From Pinus tabuliformis (Eukaryota > Streptophyta > Pinopsida > Pinales > Pinaceae), in contig CM062817.1 of the NCBI GenBank assembly GCA_031772625.1, forward strand, positions 952,528,842 to 952,592,841: DNA of 64,000 nt, written 5' to 3'. Each line of letters begins with the position of its first letter. Positions within the stretch are counted from its first letter, which is position 1. Both the position numbers and the translations under genes were made by a program. Shown in pieces: positions 1 through 9,297 of this stretch. The notes beneath the pieces were generated by a model. The model saw nothing but the letters and a program-made list of their open reading frames with translations. It was not told the DNA's origin and made no database searches.

Positions 1-341
1 GCTTTCTATATCTAGCACCAAATTGTCAAGTGATGGTATGAAATAGAGGAACTATAATTTTATCAAGGAAGTACCATAATATCAATATAACAATGGGGGA
101 ATATGTATTGAATAGTCAAATTCTTTCCATTCTAATGGGTTGTGCTGATGTTATATGAGGAGTCCAATGGTTACACTTTTTGGGGATGATAACTTTTAAT
201 TTTCAAGAAATTTTCTTGAAGTTTTGCAGGGAAGGAATTGGAATTTAATTAAGGGGCATCACCAGGAAACTGGGGAAGATAATCAACTATAATGCCATGA
301 AAAAAAATTTGAATAAATAACAATGAGGAATAACTGAAAAA

Positions 342-1105
342 TTGTGCTCACTAGATGTTCAAACATTGAAATCATCTATTTATCTATATCTCCAAAGAAT
401 ATTGGGAAATAATTCCAAGGTACTTGAGACTCTCAAATACCTCCCAACCATTCATGATCATGATCATGTTATTTACTTGATTCTAAGAAGCGTTCATCCA
501 AACGTTAGACCTTTCAAATATTCTTATGCCCAAAAAAGTGAAATTGAACGTATGGTTGCGGAAATGTGAGAGGCATGTATAATTCAGCCTAGCAAAAGTT
601 ATTTTTCTATGCCAGTATTATTGGTACATAAGAAGGATGTATCATGGCGTATGTCTCTGGATTATATGGAGATCAACAAGGTCACTATTAAAGATAAATT
701 TCCCATTCCTATCATTGATGAATTGTTGGATGAATTACGTGGAGAAATTTACTTCAACAAGTTGGATCTTTGTTGACGACATCATCAAATTAGAATCAAG
801 ACTAAAGCCATTCTTAAAAAAAACATTCAAAAGTCATGAAGTTCGTTATAAATTTTTGGTCATTCCATTTTCCTTACTATTGTACCTTCCAGTTTTCAAG
901 GTTTGATGAATTCCATTTTTGAAACCTTCCTTAGAAAGTTTGTGTTAGTATTTTTAGATGATATACTAATCTACAAGAAGTATTGGAAGGATCATGTTCA
1001 ACATGTTGACAGGGTGGTCAAACAATTGTATGCAAAAACTTCCAAATGTTTCTTTGGGGTACAAGAGGTGGAATATTTGGGTCATATTGTATCTCTATTA
1101 AGGTA
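342..1105 (+). pseudogene. gypsy reverse transcriptase, broken
   Basis: Residues around 430-560 match the gypsy pre-RT signature (LPTIHDHDHVIYL, RPFKYSYAQKSEIERMV). From about 610 a shifted frame gives the next RT blocks ([31 protein letters not shown]). The catalytic box is readable near 945-975 as VFLDDILIY, followed by CFFGVQEVEYLGHIVS. At least two frame changes and several stops separate the blocks, including one just after the KLDL segment at about 773. Domain identity is firm; no function is possible. Confidence 0.9.
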
Positions 1106-1288
1106 GATCCTAACAAAATTTAAACCATCAAGGAATGGAAAATACCCACAACCCTAAAGCATGTTTAAGGATCTATCTAGTTGATAAGGTATTATTGCAA
1201 GTTTATTAATGATTATACAAAAATATTAGCACCTCTAACAACATTATTGAAGAAAGGTGCATTTTTTGGTCTCCATAATCAACTATGT

Positions 1289-1760
1289 CCTTTGAAAATC
1301 TTAAAGAGACAATGTTCCAAGATCTGGTTTTAGCTACACTAGACTTCACAAAAACATTTATGGTGGAATGTGATGCCTCAAGAAATGGAATTGCTGATGT
1401 TTTAATGGAAAAAGGAAGACTCGTTGCATTTCAAAGTTGTCCAATAAAGGGAAAGTGATTACAAAAACCTATTTATGACAAGGAAATATTGGCAATACTA
1501 CATGCCCTTAAGTAATAGAGCCCATACATAATGGGAAGATACTTCAATATATAAAGAGATTGTGATAGTATTAAATAAATCTTGGAACAAATATTATCTT
1601 CAAAAGGGTAGAGAAAATGGGTTACTAAGATGTTGGGATATGACTTTGAAATCATCTACAAAAAATGGAAGAAAATTGCAGATGCACTCACAAGAAGGGA
1701 TGATGATGTGGAAGCATTTCTCTATGTCATTTCTATTATCCAACCTGATTGGATAATGGA
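1289..1760 (+). pseudogene. gypsy RNase H, broken
   Basis: After the RT thumb the translation shows the gypsy RNase H start (TFMVECDASRNGIADVL, then VAFQSCPIKGK) and the later DALTRRDD motif near 1682. Stops interrupt at several points, for example after PIKGK. Order and spacing relative to the RT and integrase fit a Ty3/gypsy pol. Confidence 0.82.
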
Positions 1761-2138
1761 AGAAAAGGAGGAATGAAAGAATGACAAAGGTGTGGGCACT
1801 CATTCAAAATTTTTAGCAAGATCTGAGTACATATGATACATTTATCTGGAAAAATGACTTATTATGGTACAAAAATATCTTACATTTATTTAAGAATTCC
1901 CAACTCAAACCAAAGATTACTTTGCAATTGCACACCTCTCCTTTAGGAGGGAAGTCGGGATTTTTAAAAACTTACCATAGGGTCAAGAAGGATTTTTTTT
2001 TGGGATGGCCTGAAATATAATATTCAGAATTTTGTGGCAGAATATTTGGTTTGACAACATAATAATGTTGAGACAATTAAAACCCCAAGTCTGTTACAAC
2101 CTTTATCCATTCCAAGTTAGTGTTAGGAGGAGGTCTCA

Positions 2139-2705
2139 ATGGATTTTACCATAGGTATACCCAAGTTCAAAGGAAATGATTTCATCATGGTGGTAGTTGA
2201 TATACTTTCCAAGTATGCACACATTTGTGCATTATCTCATTCGTTTAAAGCCAATACAACTGCTAATGCATTTATGGAAACAATTCAAAAGTTACATGGA
2301 AACCCATATATTATTGTAAGTGACAGTGATCCCATTTTCACTAGAAATGTTTGGAGAAATTTATTTTCTTGTATGGGTACTCGATTAGCTCATAACTCAT
2401 CTTATCATGCTCAATAAGATGGGAAAAATAAGATAGTGAACAAATGTTTGGAAGGATATCTTTGTTTTTTTGTATCTGATAAACAAACACAATGGATCAA
2501 TTGGTTACCTATGGCTAAATGGTGGTATAACCCTTCCTTCCATACTAAAACAAAAATGAACCCATTTATGGCACTTTATGGATATCATCCACCATCCATC
2601 ACATCATATCTAAGAGAGAATTCTAAGGTTCAAGCAATGGAAGATCACATCGAGCATCAAAAGCAAGTTCTCCAACTCTTAAAGGATAGCCTCACTCTAG
2701 CATAA
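2139..2705 (+). pseudogene. gypsy integrase core, broken
   Basis: Retroviral-type integrase core. The first block has DFTIGIPK and VDILSKYAHICAL, then HGNPYIIVSDSDPIFTRNVW with the second catalytic Asp region, then GTRLAHNSSYHAQ. A TAA follows where the family normally has TDGQTE. The frame resumes as NKCLEGYLCFFV, WINWLPMAKWWYN and PFMALYGYHPP. The Asp of the usual VDRLSKY is retained in VDILSKY. The upstream HHCC zinc-binding part near 1860-2100 is too decayed to define. Confidence 0.88.
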
Positions 2706-3178
2706 AATCAAATTAAATAACAAGCATATCAACATTGAAGTGAAATAAGTTTTGACATAGGTGACTGGGTACTTTTATGACTATAACAATGCAAAAAAAT
2801 GTCCCTTAAGAAATCTAAGAAGTATAATAAATTATAACCCAAGTACTATGGTCCTTACAAGGTGTTACAAAAGATTGATACTATGGTATAAAAATTGGAG
2901 TTGGCTGCATCTTCCTGAGTATACCCAGTTTTTCAGGTTTCATACTTAAAGAAGGTTATTGGGGACAAGCTCCCAGTTAGAAAAATATTGCCAAAACTTG
3001 ATGAGCGAGGAAAAATCTTATCGGAGACTGAAGCAGTCATGGAAACAAGAACTGACAACTACTGAATCAATGAACTTTAGATTTTCTCATTAAGTGGAGG
3101 AACTTACCCATTGAATATTCCACATGGGAGGATGATAATTTTACACAAAATCATCCACAACTACACAAGCGTTGAGGA
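2706..3178 (+). pseudogene. gypsy integrase C-terminus and chromodomain, broken
   Basis: The GPY/F-like segment is visible near 2840-2960 (KYYGPYKVL, VYPVFQVSYLKKVIGDKLPV). After an acidic linker a chromodomain is readable at about 3087-3178 (LIKWRNLPIEYSTWEDD, then NHPQLHKR), ending in a stop. Chromodomains at the integrase C-terminus define chromoviruses and are thought to steer insertion to heterochromatin. Frame changes separate the pieces. Confidence 0.8.
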
Positions 3179-3191
3179 AAACTCTTTTTTT

Positions 3192-3205
3192 GAAGGAGAG
3201 GGGCA
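3192..3205 (+). other. polypurine tract of the chromovirus
   Basis: The purine run GAAGGAGAGGGGCA lies directly before the TG that opens the 3' LTR. This is the expected plus-strand primer position for reverse transcription. Confidence 0.75.
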
Positions 3206-3542
3206 TGTTAGGTCCCTATAATACTAATGTAACCCCCTTATTGTTGTTGTTAGTGTAGCCCCTTTATTGTTATTGATGTGCCCATGTAGCCCCCATATTG
3301 TTATTGTTGTGCCCACAGAAGCCAATTATTGTTATAGTTGTGTCCTTATATTATTATTTTTATGCAGGCTATGATTATATTGTGACCCTTTAGACTACTA
3401 TATATACCAAGGAAGTCTTGTCATTTGAATCATCCAAGAATTATTCACTTATGTGATGTAAAGGAGGTTTCCCCATTGAAAAGGATAATTTTCAAGTTGA
3501 TGATCTATATTTTGTTCTGTTTTGTGATATGGTTACATAACA
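3206..3542 (+). repeat. 3' LTR of the chromovirus (337 bp)
   Basis: Begins TGTTAGGTCC and ends TTACATAACA, giving the short inverted ends TGTTA/TAACA typical of LTRs. A TATA-like stretch (ACTATATATACC) lies near 3398. The right edge is independently fixed by the copia RNase H reading frame that resumes at 3543. The matching 5' LTR is not in the window, so the target-site duplication cannot be tested; the right flank is GCCCT. Confidence 0.78.
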
Positions 3543-3848
3543 GCCCTCCATCTTCTATCTAAATAGACTCACTAGCATCTTCTAAAGAAAAATAGCTTCT
3601 CATGTGGCCATGATGGTTGCCCATTACTCTACTTCTACAGAACTCTATGCCACATACCTATACTTCCTGTTGCACAAACATACAACCCCCAATCCAATGC
3701 TAAAGAAACATCCTAATGTGCTCTTCTGATCCACTAAGATACCTACCCAAACCTCATCTATATATCTACATAATCTGACACCATAATCTCGATTATACCT
3801 CAACCCATACTTGAGTGGGTCAAACAAATAACTCAATATATGCCGCAT
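3543..3848 (-). pseudogene. copia RNase H, truncated by chromovirus insertion
   Basis: Minus-strand translation gives SYLFDPLKYGLRYN, then DEVWVGILVDQKSTLGCFF and KYRYVA, matching the copia RNase H pattern (RYLRGT, DADWAG, DRKSTSGY, QYVA). Beyond a stop, the SS-EAE-YMA-like segment and a KMLVSLFR segment follow, and the reading ends abruptly at the LTR junction. Catalytic acidic residues are partly lost. Confidence 0.82.
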
Positions 3849-4079
3849 TGTTGTCTAATGCACTCTCTTATGTCCCAAAATAAATTGGCTGAGAGTGTTG
3901 ACCATGAAGTAGATATCTACTCTAGTTTTGACTAGATACATGATGGAATTGATGATTTGTCTATAAAAGGTTCAGTTAACATCCTCATCCTCTAACGCTT
4001 CTATCCTCCTTCATTTCATAATCATATATGTGGACATAGGCCTACAATCCTGCATCCTAAATCTCTTAAGAATACCTAT

Positions 4080-4640
4080 AGTGTATCTCCCTTTACCAAG
4101 GAAGATCTCCTCATCCCTGTACCTACCTCCAGGCCTAGGAGGTAATGCATATATCCTAGATCCTTCATGTCAAAATTTGCTAGTAAGTTCTTCTTGTAGT
4201 CCTCTGTGAGCCCTAATTACCTAGTTAGAAAGAGGTCATCCACATATAACACTAGGATGATTCTCTCATCCTCTACCGTCAAATAGTAAAAGTTGGGTTT
4301 GTGTCACTGTTGACAAATCCCATTTTTTACAAGTAGCTATCAATTCAACCATACCACACACTGGGATCCTCTTTGAGACCTTATAGAGCTCTCTTTAGCA
4401 TGCACAATGTGTGTCCCTCTCATGTTTCTAAAATCCATCTACTTTTTCAATATATACCTCCTCCTTTATCACACCATTCAAGAAGGCTTTTTTGATGTCC
4501 ATCTAGTGAATTTTTCATCCCATCTATGCTTTTAGATATATAACAAACCAAATTGAAGTATATCTAGAAACTAGGGTGAAGGGTTAATCATAATCTCTCC
4601 CTCCCTTATATCGATACCCTTTTGTCATGAACCTATATGT
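4080..4640 (-). pseudogene. copia reverse transcriptase, broken
   Basis: On the minus strand near 4500 the block MDIKKAFLNGVIKEEVYI is the copia RT hallmark, and near 4240 the catalytic box reads LVLYVDDLFLTR with both aspartates intact. Stops and small indels lie between the blocks. Confidence 0.85.
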
Positions 4641-5179
4641 GGACTTATCCATGCTGCAATTTACAACATACTTGGTATTATAGATCTACTAAGAGCCCAA
4701 AACTAACCTATACAGAGGTCTCAGAACTACCTCCCACACATCGATATTCATGATAGAGATATACTCATCTACCATGGAATATACCAACACCTAATGTTGT
4801 GCAGCCTGCTGATAGCTAGGAGGCTTAACAACATATGCCACCAATGCCTGGTAGGTGTCTAGTTGTCAGTTTTCTCTCTTGTTTGTCCTAGGAGATCCAA
4901 TGAACTCCACATCCCTTAGCATCTGACAAACTTCCCTTCTAATTCAACCACTAGTGGTGGGAGGATTGATAAGCTACTCATCCTACCTCTGCTACTCCAT
5001 ATGCTATGAACTCATAAAATTTCCTACACCTAAGGTTGCACTCATACTAGTAATTGTACTAGGTCCCTATTGCTATCCTTGTTTCTATCCCTATGACAAC
5101 CCCTATAACACACCCTACTTATGGAACAATGGAGGTTATACTAGCTCACTCTTATCACCCGATGGTGTCTCATGAGACA

Positions 5180-6010
5180 TCTTGAAGGCTCTGCCCTCCA
5201 TCAACATCACGTCATGTCTTGCGATAATCTTCCTACCACTAGAAACGTAGATCATGTAGTCTAATATAACTTAATGTTTTCTTCATCTGGTATATGGTAG
5301 TAGGATACATTTCCAAAGATCCTGAAGTGATTAACTTTTTGCTTCTTCCCTGAAAAGACTTCTTCTAGGGTTATCTTCCAAAATTCCCTCTAAGGAATCA
5401 TGTTTTGTATATACAATGTTGTGTTGCACACCTTCACCCATATAAACTTGGGAATTTCCTCATTATACAACATAGCCTTTTCCACCCAAACTATAGACCT
5501 ATTATTTCGCTCCACTACTCCACTCTATTGTGGATTGTATGGAGCTATCCAATCCCTCTTGATGCCCTCCTTTGCATGGATCCATGTGAAGCACCTTCAT
5601 AATATTTCTTGTTACATTGTTCACTAGAGCCTTGAACTCTTGGAAGAGACTAAATACCCCATCCTTGGTCTTCAACAAATAGATCTAGGTTTTCCTAGAA
5701 CAAACATTAATAAAGTGAAAAATTACTTGTACCCAATGAGAGATCTAGTTGACATAGGGCCACAAATATCTGAGTGTACAAGCTACAACACACCATCTGA
5801 TCAACTCCCACTTCTTAGGAATGTTTCCTTAGCATATTTCCCAAGCATGCACCCCCTACCTACATCATCATGTTCTATGCTTACTTTTTGAGCACCTATC
5901 ACTATCTCCTTGAGCATACTAAGTGCCCCATAGACAAAATGCCCCATTCTCCTATGTCATAGTTCATTTAGGACTCTCCAACTTCTACTACCATAATTGT
6001 TGTTGTTTCT
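5180..6010 (-). pseudogene. copia integrase with GAG-pre-integrase, broken
   Basis: Minus strand: the pre-integrase segment (ELWHRRMGHF near 5950, then CMLGKYAKETF) leads into the integrase core with an intact first catalytic block, LVHSDICGPMSTRSLIGY near 5760. Downstream pieces (GLDSSIQSTI-EWSG, KAMLYNEEIPKFIWVKV) correspond to the usual QQNGVAER and later regions but are degenerate. Confidence 0.8.
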
Positions 6011-6851
6011 AACTAGCTCCTTTGCACAGTCAATCTACAAATTGTACAACATGGTGCTATGGACTCCAATATGCCTCACCATCTCCTAGTTGTGTTGTTT
6101 GATGAATACCTTCTTCCCTAAAAATTGGACATCGTATTCTTTATCCTATAGTTGGGACACTAAAATTAGGTTCATACTCATGCCGAGAAGATGCGGGACA
6201 TCTATAATACTTGTGCTTACTCATGATTTCCTGTGAATCTTAATGGTACATACTCCAACCAAAGTGCATTTACTTTTGATTCTCATTTGAATCTCGAAGT
6301 CCATTTTCTCCTCCTTGTAGCTAGAGAAGTATTCTCTAATTCCTGTATATGGGTTGATGCTTCACTGTCTATATACCAGACACCATGTGAAGTTGAGATA
6401 GAGAGGAAATCTATTTGAGTGAATTGATCCTCTAATCTGGAAGAAAAATTTGTATCCTCCTAAATGTTGAATCTCTCTACAGCTATATTGGAGAAATATA
6501 GGAATTTTACTAGAGAAGTCTTGGATATAGTTTCATGTGCTTTTATCTTCCCACCCTATGTAGATCTATAGTTGTAACCCTTCTTGAAAAATTGTACACC
6601 GAGATATGCTCTGTAAGTCAACTCATATGCTCATCGAAACTACTTCCTGGTACCCACATTTCCTACAAACTCTTCTTTTGATGCTAATCAAGTTTTCCTC
6701 TTAACTATATCTAAAAGTTGAACCCTCCGCCTCTACAATTTGCACCACTAGCTTGGCCTGTGTAGATATGAAACCTATACTTTATATATCCTTCTAAGGC
6801 TACATGATATGTTGATATTTCACCTTTGAACCTATGATATTATCAACAATA

Positions 6852-6862
6852 CTCTGATACCA
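6852..6862 (-). other. copia primer-binding site
   Basis: The minus strand reads TGGTATCAGAG, the initiator-methionine tRNA complement used by many plant copia elements. It sits immediately inside an LTR whose minus-strand end is TTTCACA. This fixes the start of the LTR at 6863 on the plus strand. Confidence 0.8.
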
Positions 6863-7224
6863 TGTGAAATTTCCTTGAATTTGCAGCAACTAAAATTTAT
6901 TCTTCTAACTGATTAGCAATTTAATTATTTATGACAATTAGCACAATTTTATGTTTCCTTCTCTAAGGAAGCACCATCTTATGTAACAATGTTATCTTCA
7001 CCCTCCATGATATCTTCTTCTCATCAATTACAACAAATAATTCATAATATGCCCATTGTTTGTCTTTTCTTCTTTGTTGATTTGGATTTGCTTAAGAAGC
7101 AACATCATCAACAACTTCACTTCTTGAGATCTATCTGACCCCAAATTCTCTGACCTATGAATATTGCTAAGTTATCTGTGAAATTACAACATTCTTTCTA
7201 CTGAACCAATCTAGTATTCTCATC
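6863..7224 (-). repeat. 5' LTR of the minus-strand copia, outer end undefined
   Basis: Starts TGTGAAATTTCC on the plus strand, directly outside the primer-binding site. The matching 3' LTR is missing, so the outer edge cannot be placed; the interval runs up to the first recognisable LINE coding sequence. AT-rich, no gene seen. Confidence 0.45.
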
Positions 7225-8902
7225 TTGACAAGATCAAGAAAATATGTTTTAACTTTTTAATGGTCTGAAAAGAAGGAAATTGAAGGAACTCCCCTAATGA
7301 AGTGGTCAAAGATAGCTAACTTAAAAGAACAAATGGGGATGTGGTCTCAAGAAATCTATGTTTTTAGCCAAGCCTTTGTAGCAAAGAGCCTTTAGATGTT
7401 ATTCTCTAATGAAGGACGGGGAGGCAAAGTCATGAAGTGGATATACACGAAGGAAGGGTCCACTAAAGAATGAGTATGGGTACACAAAAATTATGTTATA
7501 AAGCATTAATTGTCTGAAAAACATTAGTTAAATCTTTCCCTTGGGATGAAAGATGGATTACATCAAAAATAGATAGAGGAAATAAAGTAAGAGGTAGCAG
7601 GATCCATGGAAATGGTGCAGTGGTAATTTTAGGCTGTCAGATCCTTTGCTATCAGATCTTGATGACTTAAGGGTATTTAAGATTAGGGATATAGCTTCAA
7701 ATTTGGAAGAAGGATGGTTTCAAAGGTGGAAGACAAAAGAGGAGATGCACATAGAGGGGAAATGTTTATTGAATGGAATCTGTTTGTCAACAATCTAAAT
7801 AATAGCATGATAACTTTGTCAGATTAGGATGATGGGCTTAAGTGGTCAGAAAATAAAGCATTTGTTTTACACATTAAAATTTGGAAATGAGGCAAGAATG
7901 CTTGAAGACCAAAGTGGTGGAAGGAAGTTTGGAAACTTGAAAATCCACTTAAAACAAGAAAAGTTCTTTATTTAGCATTGGCAAACAAAATTCTTACATG
8001 GGACAATAGGGAAAAGCAAAATTGGAATGGACCAGATGGTATGTTTTATATAAGGTAGAAAGTGAATCAGTGAATCCCTCATTTGTCCTTTCTCAAAATT
8101 GGTGTGGAAATAATTTTTGCAAATAACAAATGGAAGGAACAAGTGGGACAAATACTCTTTCGTGATTTGTTTTGAGCATTGGCATCTTGATAAACATATT
8201 TCCATTCATAGATCTTTGCCATGCTTCACTTTATGGGGGATTGTGGTTAGCTAGAAACAATGCATTTTTTCAAGGTAAAAAACCTCATCCAAGATTGGTG
8301 GCTCATTCAATAAGCACTGGCTATGTGGGATGATGGAAGCCAAAATATCCAAAATCTGATAGAGTTCTGAAAGATCTATAATAGATCATTCTACAACTTG
8401 GGGTTACTTTGATGGTGCATGTCAAGAAACCCACAGGTAAGTGTGGCTCTAGAAGTCTTTTGTTTCTAAAGAACTTATTATTTTTCTATAAAAATTGGAA
8501 TTGGGAAAGGGACTAAACACAAAACTGAGTTGTATGCATCATAGCTATTACTAAAAGCATGTATATAAAGAGGTGATTGAACAATGCAAATTCTGGGGGA
8601 TCCAAAACTACTGATTGATTGGGCCAATGGGCATAAGATGATAACAAATCTAGTACTAAATATAGTCATGATCAGAGTTTTATAGATAAAAATAATTTTT
8701 TAAGTAATTTTCTTTACCAACATTTACAGGGAGTGATACACAGGCAGAACAACTCTCAAAATATGTTTTTTTTGCAGTAGGGATTCCTGATAGAGAAAAA
8801 AATTTAGAGAAGGAACTCTTGTCTAAGAATCAAAAAAATCATTTTTAAATTTTTCAAAAATATGATAAAATTTTTGTTTAGTTCTTGAATAGGATATCCA
8901 TT
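7225..8902 (+). mobile_element. L1-type LINE, 5'-truncated, ORF2 C-terminal half, interrupted
   Basis: Decayed C-terminal part of a plant L1 ORF2. Visible blocks are a WGLK/FAQAL-like stretch near 7330 (GMWSQEIYVFSQAFVAKSL), NFRLSDPLLSDL near 7640 (second frame), the zf-RVT-type region WWKEVWKLENPLKTRKVLYL and ANKILTWDN at 7917-8010, and an RNase H domain at 8390-8680 (WGYFDGACQ, GKGTKHKTELYA, GDPKLLIDWANGHK). Stops and frameshifts abound. The reverse transcriptase itself is absent. The 3' UTR and poly(A) are displaced to 14443-14723 by the TIR element. Confidence 0.85.
8231..8902 (+). repeat. Segmental duplication copy 1, left part
   Basis: From about 8231 this stretch (LINE RNase H and start of the 3' UTR) is closely similar to 15417-16086. 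Shared landmarks include GGATTGTGGTTAGCTAG, TTTGATGGTGCATGTCAAGA, AACATTTACAGGGAGT and TTCTTGAATAGGA. Copy 1 resumes at 14443 after the inserted element. Confidence 0.88.
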
Positions 8903-8929
8903 AACAATGTAAACTTTGAAACGGGAACT
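8903..8929 (+). repeat. Left terminal inverted repeat (27 bp)
   Basis: Perfect inverted match to 14416-14442. The terminal motif AAACGGGAACT is repeated again just inside, at about 8938-8948, a subterminal repetition often seen where transposases bind. Confidence 0.85.
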
Positions 8930-9297
8930 ATAAACTCAAACGGGAACTCTGGCCAAAAAACCCCGAAAAAACATCAAAAACAGTGCTAAAAATGAAAAGT
9001 GTGTATACTGGAACGATGATTTTATTTTTTAGCGGTCAATTTTGAACATGTTTTAAAAATGGCAGTGACTACGAAATTTACTACGAAATTTTTGTGCAAA
9101 ATATAGCTTCAAAACGAAAGTGATGATACTGGAACAATGATTTTTTTTAGTGTCAATTATCAAACTTTTTAAAAAATCCTAGTAAAACCAAATTTTTATG
9201 TGCCAAACAAAGTTGTTTTTGGAAGGATATCATTTTTCTTTCCAAAGTATAAATTCAACATGTTTTCAACCATAACATGATAGATACAAAAGAAAAA
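8930..9297. other. Left subterminal region with short direct repeats
   Basis: AT-rich, no coding. Two related blocks (around 9007-9062 and 9122-9180) share a GATACTGGAACRATGATTTT-like core followed by a TAG and a CAATT. A similar block occurs in inverted orientation near 14310-14360 on the right side. Together they look like the subterminal repeats of a DNA transposon. Confidence 0.6.

Larger units (their letters stand above)
1..3542 (+). mobile_element. Ty3/gypsy chromovirus, 5' end outside window, heavily decayed
   Basis: Plus-strand LTR retrotransposon relic read in domain order: end of the aspartic protease (a GVQWL-type motif near 175-190), reverse transcriptase, RNase H, integrase, chromodomain, polypurine tract and 3' LTR. 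All coding parts carry stops and frameshifts, so it cannot be autonomous. The 5' LTR, gag and most of the protease lie left of the window. Its 3' LTR abuts the interior of a minus-strand copia RNase H at 3543, so it inserted into that older copia element. Lineage: chromovirus, from the C-terminal chromodomain. Confidence 0.9.
3543..6862 (-). mobile_element. Ty1/copia element, minus strand, decayed and interrupted
   Basis: Read on the minus strand from 6862 down: primer-binding site, protease remnant, GAG-pre-integrase, integrase, reverse transcriptase and RNase H, the copia order. Every domain carries stops and frameshifts. Only about 0.5 kb separates the primer-binding site from the protease, so most of gag is deleted. 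The RNase H is cut at 3543 by the chromovirus 3' LTR; its remainder would lie beyond the chromovirus, outside the window. Confidence 0.88.

Noticed and set aside
8901-8904. piggyBac-type TTAA target at the left end of the TIR element
   Set aside because: TTAA occurs at the left junction only; the right junction reads TTCATTA, so a TTAA duplication is not supported.
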